Assembly: GCA_964574815.1 (NCBI GenBank)
Contig: CAZNPL010000005.1
Location: 124,001 to 188,000 of the forward strand
Length of the DNA stretch: 64,000 bases
Source: CAZNPL01 sp964574815
Lineage (GTDB): Bacteria; Planctomycetota; Phycisphaerae; UBA1845
Reading direction: 5' to 3'
Both the position numbers and the translations under genes were made by a program. The notes beneath the pieces are model-generated. The model did not search any database. It was not told where the DNA came from and saw only the letters and a list, made by a program, of their open reading frames with translations. Shown here piece by piece: positions 36,195-44,003 of this stretch (its first letter is position 1; the number at the start of each line of letters is the position of its first letter).

Positions 36195-37655
36195 ATGGCG
36201 AAGAAACCTCCGCAGGTTCGACGCAGGCCGGAACAGTTCATTTCCGACGATCGCCGGGTCATCACGCGCATCTTGATCCCCGGCGGCGAGGAGCGCATCA
36301 AGGGGCTTTTGAAGCGAATCCGCAACCTGACGGACGAGGAAGCGGCGGTCGAGTTTCGCGAAGTGATGGACGACTTCGCGGGTCGCCACCGTAACATCGA
36401 ACGCGTTTTCGACGACCATTTCCAGCACGTCTCCCAATGGCTCGACGATGGCCACGATCTGCCCGAAATACGCCGGCGGCTGATCGGCGCCTACTTCACC
36501 ATGGAGTACTCGATCGAGTCCGCAGCGCTGTTCAATCCGTCGATCGTGCCGCACTACGATCAGGCCGGGCTGCCGGACGGCGCCCTGCGGTTCATCATGA
36601 GCCTGCGGGCCACCGGCGAGGGGCACATCTCGTCGATCGTGTTCCGGACCGGGGTCATCGACGCCGACGGTGATATCACCATGAATCCGTGCAGTCGATT
36701 CGTGGGAAGCGCCCGGCCCGACCCCGAGGCCGTGCGCGAGAAGCGGACGTATTTCTACAAGTTGATCGAGATGGGCGGCTATTCGGACATCGCGGGCGAG
36801 GTGCTCGATCAGCTCCCCCCCAAATTCGCGTTCGCGGACCTCGAACGCGTCGTCGGAGAGATGCGCGAATCGGCCGACGACGTTGACGAGTTCAACCGCG
36901 CCACCGACCAGATGCTGTGGCTGGCGCGGTCGAACTACACGCTCCAGTTCCCCGACGAGACGCCCCTCTCGGAGGTCGTCATCTTCCCCGTCACTGAGAA
37001 CGAGAGCCGCGGCATCGAGGACGCCCGCTTCGTCCGGTTCACCGACGACGACGGGAAGAGCATCTATTATGGGACATACACCGCTTACAACGGCTTTCAG
37101 ATTCTGCCCCAACTGCTGCTGACGAAAGATTTCCGGCGATTCAGCATCGTCACGCTCAACGGCAAGTACGCCCAGAACAAGGGGATGGCCCTGTTCCCCC
37201 GCAGAATCAACGGCCGCTACGTGATGATCTCACGCCAGGACGGCGAAAACCTGCACATCATGTCCTCGACCAACATCCGCTTCTGGAACGAGGTGCAGTT
37301 GCTGCGGCCGCCGACGTATCCATGGGAGCTGATCCAGATCGGCAACTGCGGCTCACCGATCGAGACGGACAAGGGCTGGCTGCTGCTGACGCACGGCGTG
37401 GGGCCGATGCGGCGCTACTGCATCGGGGCCGACCTGCTCGACCTGGAGAATCCCTCGAAGGTCATCGCCTACGCCCGCGAGCCGATCATCGTGCCCAACG
37501 AGAAGGAGCGGGAGGGGTACGTGCCGAACGTGGTCTACTCCTGCGGAGCCATCATCCACAACGGGCAGCTCATCATCCCGTACGCCATGTCGGACTCGGC
37601 CACCAGCTTCGCCAGCATGGAACTCGACGAACTGCTGGCCTACCTGCTCGAGTGA
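36195..37655 (+). CDS. GH130-family glycoside phosphorylase/hydrolase
   Basis: A 486-residue five-bladed beta-propeller enzyme of family GH130, which mostly phosphorolyses beta-mannosides. Evidence includes YSIESAALFNPSIVPHYDQ, SRGIEDARFVRFTDDDGKSI (with the family's catalytic Asp in the EDAR stretch), NKGMALFPRRINGRYVMISR and IGNCGSPIETDKGWLLLTHG. A helical extension of about 120 residues precedes the propeller, as in the long GH130 subgroup. The start is uncertain: ATG 36195 begins MAKKPPQVRRR; 36153 is in frame upstream. The exact substrate cannot be read from the sequence. Confidence 0.85.
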   Translation: MAKKPPQVRRRPEQFISDDRRVITRILIPGGEERIKGLLKRIRNLTDEEAAVEFREVMDDFAGRHRNIERVFDDHFQHVSQWLDDGHDLPEIRRRLIGAYFTMEYSIESAALFNPSIVPHYDQAGLPDGALRFIMSLRATGEGHISSIVFRTGVIDADGDITMNPCSRFVGSARPDPEAVREKRTYFYKLIEMGGYSDIAGEVLDQLPPKFAFADLERVVGEMRESADDVDEFNRATDQMLWLARSNYTLQFPDETPLSEVVIFPVTENESRGIEDARFVRFTDDDGKSIYYGTYTAYNGFQILPQLLLTKDFRRFSIVTLNGKYAQNKGMALFPRRINGRYVMISRQDGENLHIMSSTNIRFWNEVQLLRPPTYPWELIQIGNCGSPIETDKGWLLLTHGVGPMRRYCIGADLLDLENPSKVIAYAREPIIVPNEKEREGYVPNVVYSCGAIIHNGQLIIPYAMSDSATSFASMELDELLAYLLE

Positions 37656-37692
37656 GGCGGCGTCGCGCCGCGTGTCCGTTGGTGACGGCGGG

Positions 37693-38817
37693 CTATTTGA
37701 CGAAGCGCGTGCAGTAGATGGGCGGCAGATGCTCCGATATGCAGTGCCACAAATCGCCCTGATTTTCGGAAATCCACAGCGAGCCGGTCGTACTGCCGAA
37801 CACCAGCCGCTCGCCCGATTCGTCCACGTCGAGCGCGTGCCGAAACACGAGGTCGTAGGCATGCGGCCCCGGCAGGCCCTCGGTCAGAACGTCGAACGAT
37901 GCACCGCCGTCCCGCGTCCTGGTAACCGCCACGCGGCCGTCCACCGGTATTCGATGCTCGTCCTTGACCCCCGGCACGAACCAGGCCGTGGCCGGGTCAT
38001 GCGGGTGGACGGCCACCGCGAACCCGAAGCTGGATAGCGGTACGCCGTCGATCTGCTGCCAACTGGCGCAGCCGTCTACCGTCCGGAAGATACCGTTGTG
38101 ATGCTGCGCCCAGAGACAGTTCAGGTTGTTCGGGCATTGCACGACGCGGTGGGGGTCCTGGATTTCGGGGTCGTACATGCGCTCGGGCGGCATATAGTCG
38201 GCCTTCATTCCCGTGGCCCGACACTCCCACGTGCCGCCGCCGTCCCGCGTTTCCCAGACGCCGCCGCAGGAGACCCCGACGATGACATGCCGGCTGTCAG
38301 ACGGATCCACACAGATCGAATGAATGCCTGGATGGTCGTAGCCGCCGCCGAACCACAAGCGGCGTCGAGGTTCGTCCCATAACGCACGGTTCAATTCCCA
38401 GGTATCGCCAGCGTCGGCCGAGCGGAACAGGCCGCCGGGGATGGTGCCCGCCCAGAGAACGCCAGGCTCGTCGCGCCCGCCGGATTCCAACGCCCAGACG
38501 AGCTCGAGGTTCCACGGCGCGGGTTTCCCACCCATCGCGTTCGGAGGCTGTTCCTCCTCAGGCTGCGGCGGGTAGGTCGGGACCGCGCACTCCTGCCAGC
38601 TTTGCCCGCCGTCGCACGATCGCTGCATCTTGCAGCCAAAGTGCCCATGATCCAACGCGGCGAAGAGCGTTCCGTCGCGGGCGTCCGGCAGAACCATCGA
38701 GACGTTGTCCCCGAGGAACGCGGCCGCGCGGATCTCCCAGCGGCACGGCCGGGAGTCAGCGACGCGGTCCAGTTGAAACAGCCCCTTGCGGGTGCCGACG
38801 AGAATCCGATCGCTCAA
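37693..38817 (-). CDS. BNR/sialidase-type beta-propeller protein
   Basis: A 374-residue cytosolic-looking propeller. It starts SDRILVGTRKGLFQL with no signal peptide and carries several Asp-box units: SCDGGQSWQEC, SADAGDTWELNR, TRDGGGTWECR, TVDGCASWQQI, and a final SENQGDLWHC. These resemble sialidase or photosystem-assembly type repeats, but the catalytic Arg triad and Tyr/Glu of sialidases are not identifiable, so a binding or scaffold role is as likely. It lies 200 bases downstream of a MoaD/ThiS-like gene on the same strand. Confidence 0.75.
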   Translation of the reverse strand: MSDRILVGTRKGLFQLDRVADSRPCRWEIRAAAFLGDNVSMVLPDARDGTLFAALDHGHFGCKMQRSCDGGQSWQECAVPTYPPQPEEEQPPNAMGGKPAPWNLELVWALESGGRDEPGVLWAGTIPGGLFRSADAGDTWELNRALWDEPRRRLWFGGGYDHPGIHSICVDPSDSRHVIVGVSCGGVWETRDGGGTWECRATGMKADYMPPERMYDPEIQDPHRVVQCPNNLNCLWAQHHNGIFRTVDGCASWQQIDGVPLSSFGFAVAVHPHDPATAWFVPGVKDEHRIPVDGRVAVTRTRDGGASFDVLTEGLPGPHAYDLVFRHALDVDESGERLVFGSTTGSLWISENQGDLWHCISEHLPPIYCTRFVK

Positions 38818-39017
38818 GTTAAGATCTCCTGAACGCCACGACGCGGGACGCGGCGACTGAGGTTTCGAGCAATGCTAAGGGGATCACAGTAACGCTTGGC
38901 CAGTAGAACGGGTGAGCACCGGACCGCAGGCGAGCCGCATGCGGAAGCGTTGCCGTGCTTTCACCTGTTCAACTGCTCACCTGCTCGAAGCTGCGGGCAG
39001 CCCATGCTGCACGCAGC

Positions 39018-39287
39018 TTACCCGCCCGACAAAGCCTGCATGATGTCCACCGTGTCTTCCGGACCTACGCAGTCCGATAGCTCCGCCCGGTCGGCGATCA
39101 TGCGGCCACCGACAAAGATCATCATGTGCCGCCGCAGGCCGCCCTGGTCATCCAGAACGTAGCCCCGGGCCTGCGGGTTTTCGGTGAACGCGGCATCGAG
39201 CACCTCGCGAACGGTCCGGCCGTGCACCGACAGCGCAGGGCATGGAACGTGCCGCTGAATATTGTCCGTAAATCGAACGTGTGCCAT
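39018..39287 (-). CDS. MoaD/ThiS-like small sulfur-carrier or ubiquitin-fold protein
   Basis: An 89-residue beta-grasp protein: VRFTDNIQRHV, TVREVLDAAFTENPQARGYV, LRRHMMIFVGGRMIADR and VGPEDTVDIMQALSGG. It ends in Gly-Gly, the feature that is adenylated and thiolated in MoaD/ThiS proteins. No E1-like or molybdopterin gene is nearby. It probably forms a two-gene unit with the downstream beta-propeller. Whether it carries sulfur or is conjugated to proteins is open. Confidence 0.78.
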   Translation of the reverse strand: MAHVRFTDNIQRHVPCPALSVHGRTVREVLDAAFTENPQARGYVLDDQGGLRRHMMIFVGGRMIADRAELSDCVGPEDTVDIMQALSGG

Positions 39288-39600
39288 GTTTTGATTGCCC
39301 GAACCCAGCCCGTCAGCGGGATAACGCGATTGTACCGCGCCGCCCCCGCCTTGCTCAAGCAGGCTGCACCACCAAAGGGGCGACGGCGCCCTCACGGTTC
39401 AGGCGGCGTTAGATCGTGGGGGCCACGGGTCCATCTCAGGCAGGTCGGCCCGTGCGACGCGCGACCGCCCCAGAGGCCGCCCCCCATGCAGGTATGGAAA
39501 CGAGGGCGTCCCCTCGCGCCTTGACGACGGACACCGAGCTCGCTAAGAATCTCACGCCGTGGGCCGGCAAGCGGTCCCGAGACAATCAGGCAAAACCGAA
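39288..39600. other. Intergenic before tRNA-Glu
   Basis: No gene is recognised. It contains the upstream region of the MoaD-like gene (minus strand) and of tRNA-Glu (plus strand). I could not pick out a convincing promoter. Confidence 0.5.
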
Positions 39601-39673
39601 GCCCCCATCGTCTAGCGGCCTAGGATATCAGGTTCTCATCCTGAAGACAGGGGTTCGAGTCCCCTTGGGGGTA
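39601..39673 (+). tRNA. tRNA-Glu (CTC)
   Basis: Acceptor GCCCCCA/TGGGGGT has one G-T pair at its end. The anticodon stem TCAGG/CCTGA encloses loop TTCTCAT with anticodon CTC, and the T-arm is AGGGG-TTCGAGT-CCCCT. Discriminator A lies at 39673 and CCA is not encoded. The part from 39630 onward is duplicated exactly at 59956-59999. This tRNA therefore hosts an integrative element and is restored intact at its left end. Confidence 0.93.
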
Positions 39674-40818
39674 TCCGATTGGGAGCCGATGTCAGAAGGT
39701 GACACCGGCTCCTTTCCTTTGTCAGGAGCGCCACTTACGTCAAAACCGTCTCTCAGAGGTCGCCCGCTTCGCCTTTGCTCGTCGGTGCCAGCAGATGACC
39801 GTCGACGCCTCCCGGGGTCGGAATCTCCCACATGCTGGCCCACATGCCGACATGATACAACCTCATCGGTACCGGTGGCGCGGAGCCTTTCGGACTTCGG
39901 CGCGAGTTCCTCCTCGCCCATCAACGACGGAAGCGCAGGCAACGAATCAATCGCGTTCGCCATGTCCAGGACACGGGGATCGGTGTAGGTCCTCATCGTC
40001 AAGTCGATGTCCGAGTGCCTCATAAGGCTTTGGGCGGTACGCGGCCACACGCCCGCCTTGCTCAGATGCGTCCCAAAAGTGTGACGGAGGGCATGGACAT
40101 CGAGAGTCCGACCCCTGTCATCCTTGTACGGGATGCCGGCCGCAGCCAAGTCCTTCTTTAGTATCCGCAGGAGGTTCCTGGGCACATTGAATACCCGATC
40201 ATCGTTCCTTGCCTTGGCCGGCCTCCAGGCTTGCAGCTCGGCGGCCAAGTCCGCACGGAGCGGCAGCGCCTCGGTTTTTCGGTTCTTCGCTGAAACCGCC
40301 TTGACAGTAATATATGCCCGCCTGCCGAGATCCAGGTCGCCCCAGGTCAACGCGGCCAGCTCACCGTGTCGCAAACCGGTGAGCAAGAGCGTCTTGTAGA
40401 TTAGCGATCTTTCCAGACCACATCGCGCGAGCCACCGGCGCGTCTTCTCCGTGACCGTAGCAACACGTTTCGATATTCCAGACGTTTTGGCGGCGTTAAG
40501 GAAGTTCTCAAGTGGACGCTTCCTGGCGACTTGCAGCAGCGTGATCAGCTCCTGCTCTGTCATGGCGCGGCGCGATCGTCGTATGTCAACCTCTTCGTTG
40601 GCCTTACCCAGAACAACGAGCGGATCTGCATTCATGCGTCCCGTCTTCCGAGCCCACGACAGAAACGATCGCATTGATTCGAGATATCGGTTTTGCGTTC
40701 GGGGCCCTCGGCCTCGCTCCTTCAAGCGGCGAAGAAACTCTTCAACGCGCGTTGCGTCTACATCCGCAAGTACTCGGAAACGGAACCGTCCGACTCCTTC
40801 CTCGGTGGTCCTTGACAC
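39628..40818 (-). CDS. Tyrosine recombinase (integrase), N-terminally damaged
   Basis: A 396-residue frame with a complete catalytic domain: Arg150 (TGLRHGELAALTW), His242 and Arg245 (HALRHTFGTHLSKAG), His268 (RHSDIDLTM) and nucleophile Tyr278 (RTYTDPRV). A core-binding domain occupies residues 15-75. The first bases lie out of frame with a good N-terminus at 40742-40903, so the first domain is missing or frameshifted; GTG 40818 is only the first in-frame start. After the Tyr there is an unusual ~118-residue tail. Its last residues, TPKGTRTPVFRMRT, are encoded antisense within tRNA-Glu, and the stop uses two bases just outside the att core. In an excised circle the frame would continue for 72 more residues (see 59738-60040). 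Confidence 0.85.
   Translation of the reverse strand: MSRTTEEGVGRFRFRVLADVDATRVEEFLRRLKERGRGPRTQNRYLESMRSFLSWARKTGRMNADPLVVLGKANEEVDIRRSRRAMTEQELITLLQVARKRPLENFLNAAKTSGISKRVATVTEKTRRWLARCGLERSLIYKTLLLTGLRHGELAALTWGDLDLGRRAYITVKAVSAKNRKTEALPLRADLAAELQAWRPAKARNDDRVFNVPRNLLRILKKDLAAAGIPYKDDRGRTLDVHALRHTFGTHLSKAGVWPRTAQSLMRHSDIDLTMRTYTDPRVLDMANAIDSLPALPSLMGEEELAPKSERLRATGTDEVVSCRHVGQHVGDSDPGRRRRSSAGTDEQRRSGRPLRDGFDVSGAPDKGKEPVSPSDIGSQSDTPKGTRTPVFRMRT
39630..39673 (+). repeat. Attachment-site copy at left end (attL)
   Basis: This 44-bp sequence begins AGGTTCTCATCCTGAAG and ends CCCCTTGGGGGTA. It is identical to 59956-59999. The flanking bases differ immediately on both sides (ATATC versus GATGAG before; TCCG versus GTCG after), defining the core. 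Crossover may occur anywhere within it, most likely in the anticodon or T-arm. Confidence 0.88.
39824..39851. repeat. 28-bp terminal repeat, left (candidate integrase arm site)
   Basis: It starts TCTCCCACATGC, ends CCCACATGCCGAC, and contains two CCCACATGC units. An identical 28-bp copy lies at 59873-59900 near the right end in the same orientation. It falls within the integrase C-terminal coding region here. Confidence 0.7.
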
Positions 40819-40903
40819 GCGCGAATCTCTTGCCGCCCCGGATCACAATCTCTACACCTACAGGCACTGGCTTGGTGTAAGTTGGTTTGTAGATGCTGGC
40901 CAT
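40742..40903 (-). pseudogene. Integrase N-terminal segment, out of frame with the catalytic part
   Basis: ATG 40903 opens MASIYKPTYTKPVPV and continues to IRGGKRFARVKDHRGRSRTV. I recognise this as the N-terminus of planctomycete integrases. It then meets a stop at 40742-40744 in a frame different from the catalytic frame. In related integrases (from memory, not a search) about 100 residues separate this segment from the core-binding domain. Here they are absent, so a deletion with frameshift near GTTCCG/TTTCCG (about 40780) is likely. Confidence 0.7.
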
Positions 40904-41005
40904 AGGTCACCTTTCGCCTTAACAGTTGGATGCGTGCCCAAGCTGTCTCACCGGCATCACGAGCATCCCAGCATAGCGTGTACGCCGCGAGCGCGCAAAT
41001 CCAAG

Positions 41006-41263
41006 CTACCCCGCGTTCTTACGGGCGCCTTTCTGCGCCTCCCATTTCTTACGGCCCGGACAACCTTCGGCCAGCCATCCGTTGATTTCCGCAACTCGCC
41101 ACCGGACGGCGCCGCCGATCCGCACGGGCCGTGGAAGCTTTCCCGAGCAATCAAGCCTGCGGACGGTACGTACCGAGAGGCCAAGCATGTCGGCAAGTTC
41201 CTTTGCGCTGACCGCGATCTTTCCGTTCTCAAGACCCGCGTGTTTGTCGCTAATCGTACTCAT
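41006..41263 (-). CDS. AlpA/MerR-like helix-turn-helix protein, candidate excisionase
   Basis: An 85-residue DNA-binding protein. Residues 15-65 read VSAKELADMLGLSVRTVRRL, then DCSGKLPRPVRIGGAVRWRV and EINGWLAEG, the winged-helix pattern of AlpA-type prophage regulators and excisionases. It ends in a Lys/Arg-rich tail. It sits 103 bases upstream of the integrase N-terminal segment on the same strand, the standard position of a recombination directionality factor. Start ATG 41263 is chosen; no strong ribosome-binding site decides it. Confidence 0.82.
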   Translation of the reverse strand: MSTISDKHAGLENGKIAVSAKELADMLGLSVRTVRRLDCSGKLPRPVRIGGAVRWRVAEINGWLAEGCPGRKKWEAQKGARKNAG

Positions 41264-41547
41264 GACAACCACACCACGCCCGCGTCGTCGATCTTGTCGC
41301 CTTGAACCACCTGCCGCACTCTCCTACTGAACCGCGCCATCCAGCTCATCCCACAGCCTATTATTGCCCGCGGTCGCGCTTGGAGCGCGTCACGAGGTTG
41401 ACGGCTTGGTGATTGCTCAACGGTTTGGCGGGTTACTTGAGCGCTGCGTGTCGCGCACCGGCAGACCACGTTCATCCCGCTCGGTAGTGCAGGAGTGCAA
41501 GCCGTCCCGATGCGCAGGGTGGCGATGTTCACGTGATAGAGGATCAT
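41260..41547 (-). CDS. Small hypothetical protein
   Basis: A 95-residue frame between the ATPase (28 bases upstream) and the HTH gene (4-base overlap). It contains a CRC motif in SGMNVVCRCATRSAQVTRQT and a basic C-terminus, but no family I know. The tight spacing supports expression as part of the ATPase-HTH-integrase run. The lack of a clear ribosome-binding site weakens it. Confidence 0.3.
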   Translation of the reverse strand: MILYHVNIATLRIGTACTPALPSGMNVVCRCATRSAQVTRQTVEQSPSRQPRDALQARPRAIIGCGMSWMARFSRRVRQVVQGDKIDDAGVVWLS

Positions 41548-41575
41548 GGACAGTTCAAGCGGAGGATCACCTGCG

Positions 41576-42397
41576 TTACTCCGCCGCCTTGGGCTGTTCC
41601 GCTTGGCCAGGTAGTGGGCCAACGAGCCGCAGGGCCGGCTTCGACGACACGAGCGACCGACGGTGCAGATACGCCTCGCCCTGCCGCTTCCAGTTGTAGT
41701 AATCACGCCTGCTCGCCGAGTACTGGCTGATGCGGTCGGTGTCGCAGTCAAATCGGACAAGTAGATCGGCGATCTCCTTCACCTTGGGCGGAACATCGGT
41801 CTCCTCAAGGGCGTACCGTTGCCAGTCAAGCCCGGCCCGTTTCAGGCTCTCCAGGTGGCGGTACGTTCGGAGGCTGAACTTCGGAATCGCCCCGCAGAAT
41901 TCGCTCAGAAACGCGACGATCTCATCGTCCGTCGCAAACGTCTTGATCTTCGCGAGGATTTCGTCGGGTGAAGGTGCGAATCGTACCACGGTCGCACGCG
42001 TCTCAAAGGCGGTTACGTTTGCGTTGAGGGCCGGAAACGAGTGGCAGAGGATTAGGACGTGGCTACGCGTGTGGAAATGGCCGACCCCGCCGTCGATCTC
42101 GGCCGCTCTTGGATCGGTTGAGGCCCACATGATCCGCTTGAGTTCACGCGTCTCGCAGAGCTGTTTCAGAAGGCCAACGCGCTTGGGGTCGGAGAACAGG
42201 CCATCGATCTCGTCGAACACGACCAGTTGATCCCTGCCACGGTATAATAGCTCATAGTGCTTCAAAGGCGTCAGATGGCCGCCGATTCGCACGATCGTGA
42301 TACCGTCGAGCGCGCGGTTGGATTCTTCGCTCTTGCCCATTCCGCCCTTGGAGCAGATCACGAGCGTGTTGAAGTGCCCCTGGGCGAAAGCCGTCAC
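41576..42397 (-). CDS. P-loop ATPase of unknown role
   Basis: A 273-residue protein with Walker A VICSKGGMGKSE at about residues 13-24 and Walker B LVVFDEIDG at about 58-66. A sensor-like strand RIMWASTDP follows. The C-terminal 120 residues are helical (EILAKIKTFATDDEIVAFLSEF; YRHLESLKRAGLDW). It starts at GTG 42397. The frame stays open upstream with no ordinary start, so a few N-terminal residues (GYPELSDF and before) may be missing. It is transcribed away from the VWA gene across about 104 bases. The domain arrangement recalls mobile-element ATPases, but no specific function is evident. Confidence 0.65.
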   Translation of the reverse strand: MTAFAQGHFNTLVICSKGGMGKSEESNRALDGITIVRIGGHLTPLKHYELLYRGRDQLVVFDEIDGLFSDPKRVGLLKQLCETRELKRIMWASTDPRAAEIDGGVGHFHTRSHVLILCHSFPALNANVTAFETRATVVRFAPSPDEILAKIKTFATDDEIVAFLSEFCGAIPKFSLRTYRHLESLKRAGLDWQRYALEETDVPPKVKEIADLLVRFDCDTDRISQYSASRRDYYNWKRQGEAYLHRRSLVSSKPALRLVGPLPGQAEQPKAAE

Positions 42398-42501
42398 GAA
42401 GTCACTCAGCTCCGGGTAGCCTGCGTTCCGCTGAAAAGCGGTGGTGGCGCGAGGATCAAACGCGTGGGAGTCTGTCGCCTCGCACCCTGCACCGCCTGTG
42501 T

Positions 42502-43185
42502 ATGGAACGCCCCAGCATCGATGTGTTCCGCGTGCGATCCGTAGTACAGGGACGGTCCACAGCCGTCTCGATTGTGCTTGACGCTTCCGGGAGCATGACG
42601 AGCCGGAAGATGGACGTGGCCCGCGATGCTATGCGGGTGCTGCTGCAAGCGCTTGGCGACCTGCACATCCCGATCGAGGCGTTCACGTTCACCACCGGCC
42701 ACGATTTTGATTTCACCGAAGCGTGCAGGCGGACCCGCGAGGAGCCGGATTTGCTCAAGCAGCGCTTCAGCCGTTTCGCCAACCTCGAGATCGGTTTGAT
42801 CAAGCAGTTCGATGAACCGGTCAAGGCGGCGCTACGACGCCTGCCCGGCGTTCGCGGTACCGGACTCACGCCGCTGGGCGAAGCGATGCAGATCGGCGCG
42901 CAGCGTCTCGCGCCTCGACCCGAGATGCGCAAGATCATGCTCGTGCTGACGGACGGCAAGGCGGGCTGCGAAGCGTCCGGAGACACACCCGTCATCCACG
43001 CCCAGCACGTTGCCCACCTGCTCACACGCGCGGGCATTGAACTGGTTGGCGTGGGCATCAAGGACGACAGTTTGGCCGTGATCGTTGAGGACACGATCGT
43101 GGTTCAGGAAATCGAGGACCTGCCGGCACAGCTCTGCAAACTGCTGAGCCGCACTTTGAAGAAGGGACTGCGTCATGTTGGATAG
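42502..43185 (+). CDS. von Willebrand factor A domain protein, CobT C-terminal-like
   Basis: A 227-residue VWA domain. The MIDAS residues are Asp27-x-Ser29-x-Ser31 (VLDASGSMTS), Thr in GTGLTPLGEAM near 126 and Asp in VLTDGKAG near 150. The strand before it, DVFRVRSVVQGRSTAVSIV, resembles the C-terminal VWA domain of cobaltochelatase CobT, but the long N-terminal part of CobT is absent. VWA proteins of this class work with AAA+ ATPases. The divergent ATPase next door is the obvious candidate, although it is not of the MoxR/CobS type. It overlaps the next gene by 11 bases. Confidence 0.75.
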   Translation: MERPSIDVFRVRSVVQGRSTAVSIVLDASGSMTSRKMDVARDAMRVLLQALGDLHIPIEAFTFTTGHDFDFTEACRRTREEPDLLKQRFSRFANLEIGLIKQFDEPVKAALRRLPGVRGTGLTPLGEAMQIGAQRLAPRPEMRKIMLVLTDGKAGCEASGDTPVIHAQHVAHLLTRAGIELVGVGIKDDSLAVIVEDTIVVQEIEDLPAQLCKLLSRTLKKGLRHVG

Positions 43186-43681
43186 CAAAACCAAAATGAT
43201 GTTGGAGGTCGCAAGCACGCTGACTGCAAGCGACCTGGATCTCATCCGCGGCGGCGCTCGCACGGCGTGCGCCGAGGCGGCACCCGTCATCGCGCGCGAT
43301 GACAGCATTACGAACGACGATTCGCTACTGCCCGGGGTTGCGCTGCAACGTGGCGAGCGGGAGCGTCTTCGGACGCGCGAATCCAAGGTATCCACGTCAT
43401 GCCTGGGCGCCGAACGCCGCAAGCACGAATGGTGGCCGATCGGTACACAACTCATAGGGTCGATGGGTCCGGAGACGTTCACTGCCGAAGTCGTTAAAAA
43501 CGCACGCGTCAAAAGCGGTCGGGGCATGTTGATCACGTCAGGGCCTGCCCAGGGCAAGATATGTAACACGCCCACGCGCGCGGCAATTGAAGCAACCGAA
43601 GCGTACCGCCAGGCCAACGGACTTGGGCGTGGTGGCGGTGTCACGAACGGCTGGACGTTCTGGAAACCGCGGTCCAATTGA
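43175..43681 (+). CDS. Hypothetical protein with RAMA-like C-terminus
   Basis: A 168-residue protein overlapping the VWA gene by 11 bases. Residues 1-80 are helical and of unknown type. Residues 100-168 contain VKSGRGMLITSGPAQGKI, then TPTRAAIEATEAYRQANG and NGWTFWKPRSN. An Ala-rich helix followed by NGWxFWK resembles the end of RAMA/DUF4357-type modules, found next to restriction or methylase domains. This resemblance is by eye only. Coupled translation suggests that it works with the VWA protein. Confidence 0.5.
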   Translation: MLDSKTKMMLEVASTLTASDLDLIRGGARTACAEAAPVIARDDSITNDDSLLPGVALQRGERERLRTRESKVSTSCLGAERRKHEWWPIGTQLIGSMGPETFTAEVVKNARVKSGRGMLITSGPAQGKICNTPTRAAIEATEAYRQANGLGRGGGVTNGWTFWKPRSN

Positions 43682-43737
43682 GTCGCGCGGCACGCCTGTT
43701 TTCTGAGGCGTGCCACGCAACGAGGAGGTAAAGACAA

Positions 43738-43953
43738 ATGAATCAGAGCAAAGAAAAGACACGCAAGCGAGTCGTGATCTACGTGAGAGGTGGCCTGGTG
43801 CAGGACGTCATTGCGAACGCGGCCACCGTCGAGGCGATGGTCGTGGACTACGACAACGAACGAGCGGGAGATGACCCGGCAAATCGGGTGTTCGAACCGG
43901 TCCGTGTGGACGCAGAGTACATCCAAAAAACGATCAAAGGCATAGAGGATTGA
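43738..43953 (+). CDS. Small conserved-looking mobile-element protein
   Basis: A 71-residue protein with a strong ribosome-binding site (GAGGAGGTAAAG). The pattern VVIYVRGGLVQDVIANA followed by VEAMVVDYDNER is one I have seen in small proteins of plasmids and islands. No function is known to me. Its neighbour downstream has the same kind of ribosome-binding site (AGGAGGTAAA), and both are preceded by similar inverted GGCACG-type spacers. Confidence 0.6.
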   Translation: MNQSKEKTRKRVVIYVRGGLVQDVIANAATVEAMVVDYDNERAGDDPANRVFEPVRVDAEYIQKTIKGIED

Positions 43954-44003
43954 TGGCACGTCTATTGATTGAGACGTGCCATCGCACAGGAGGTAAACGC
44001 AAA

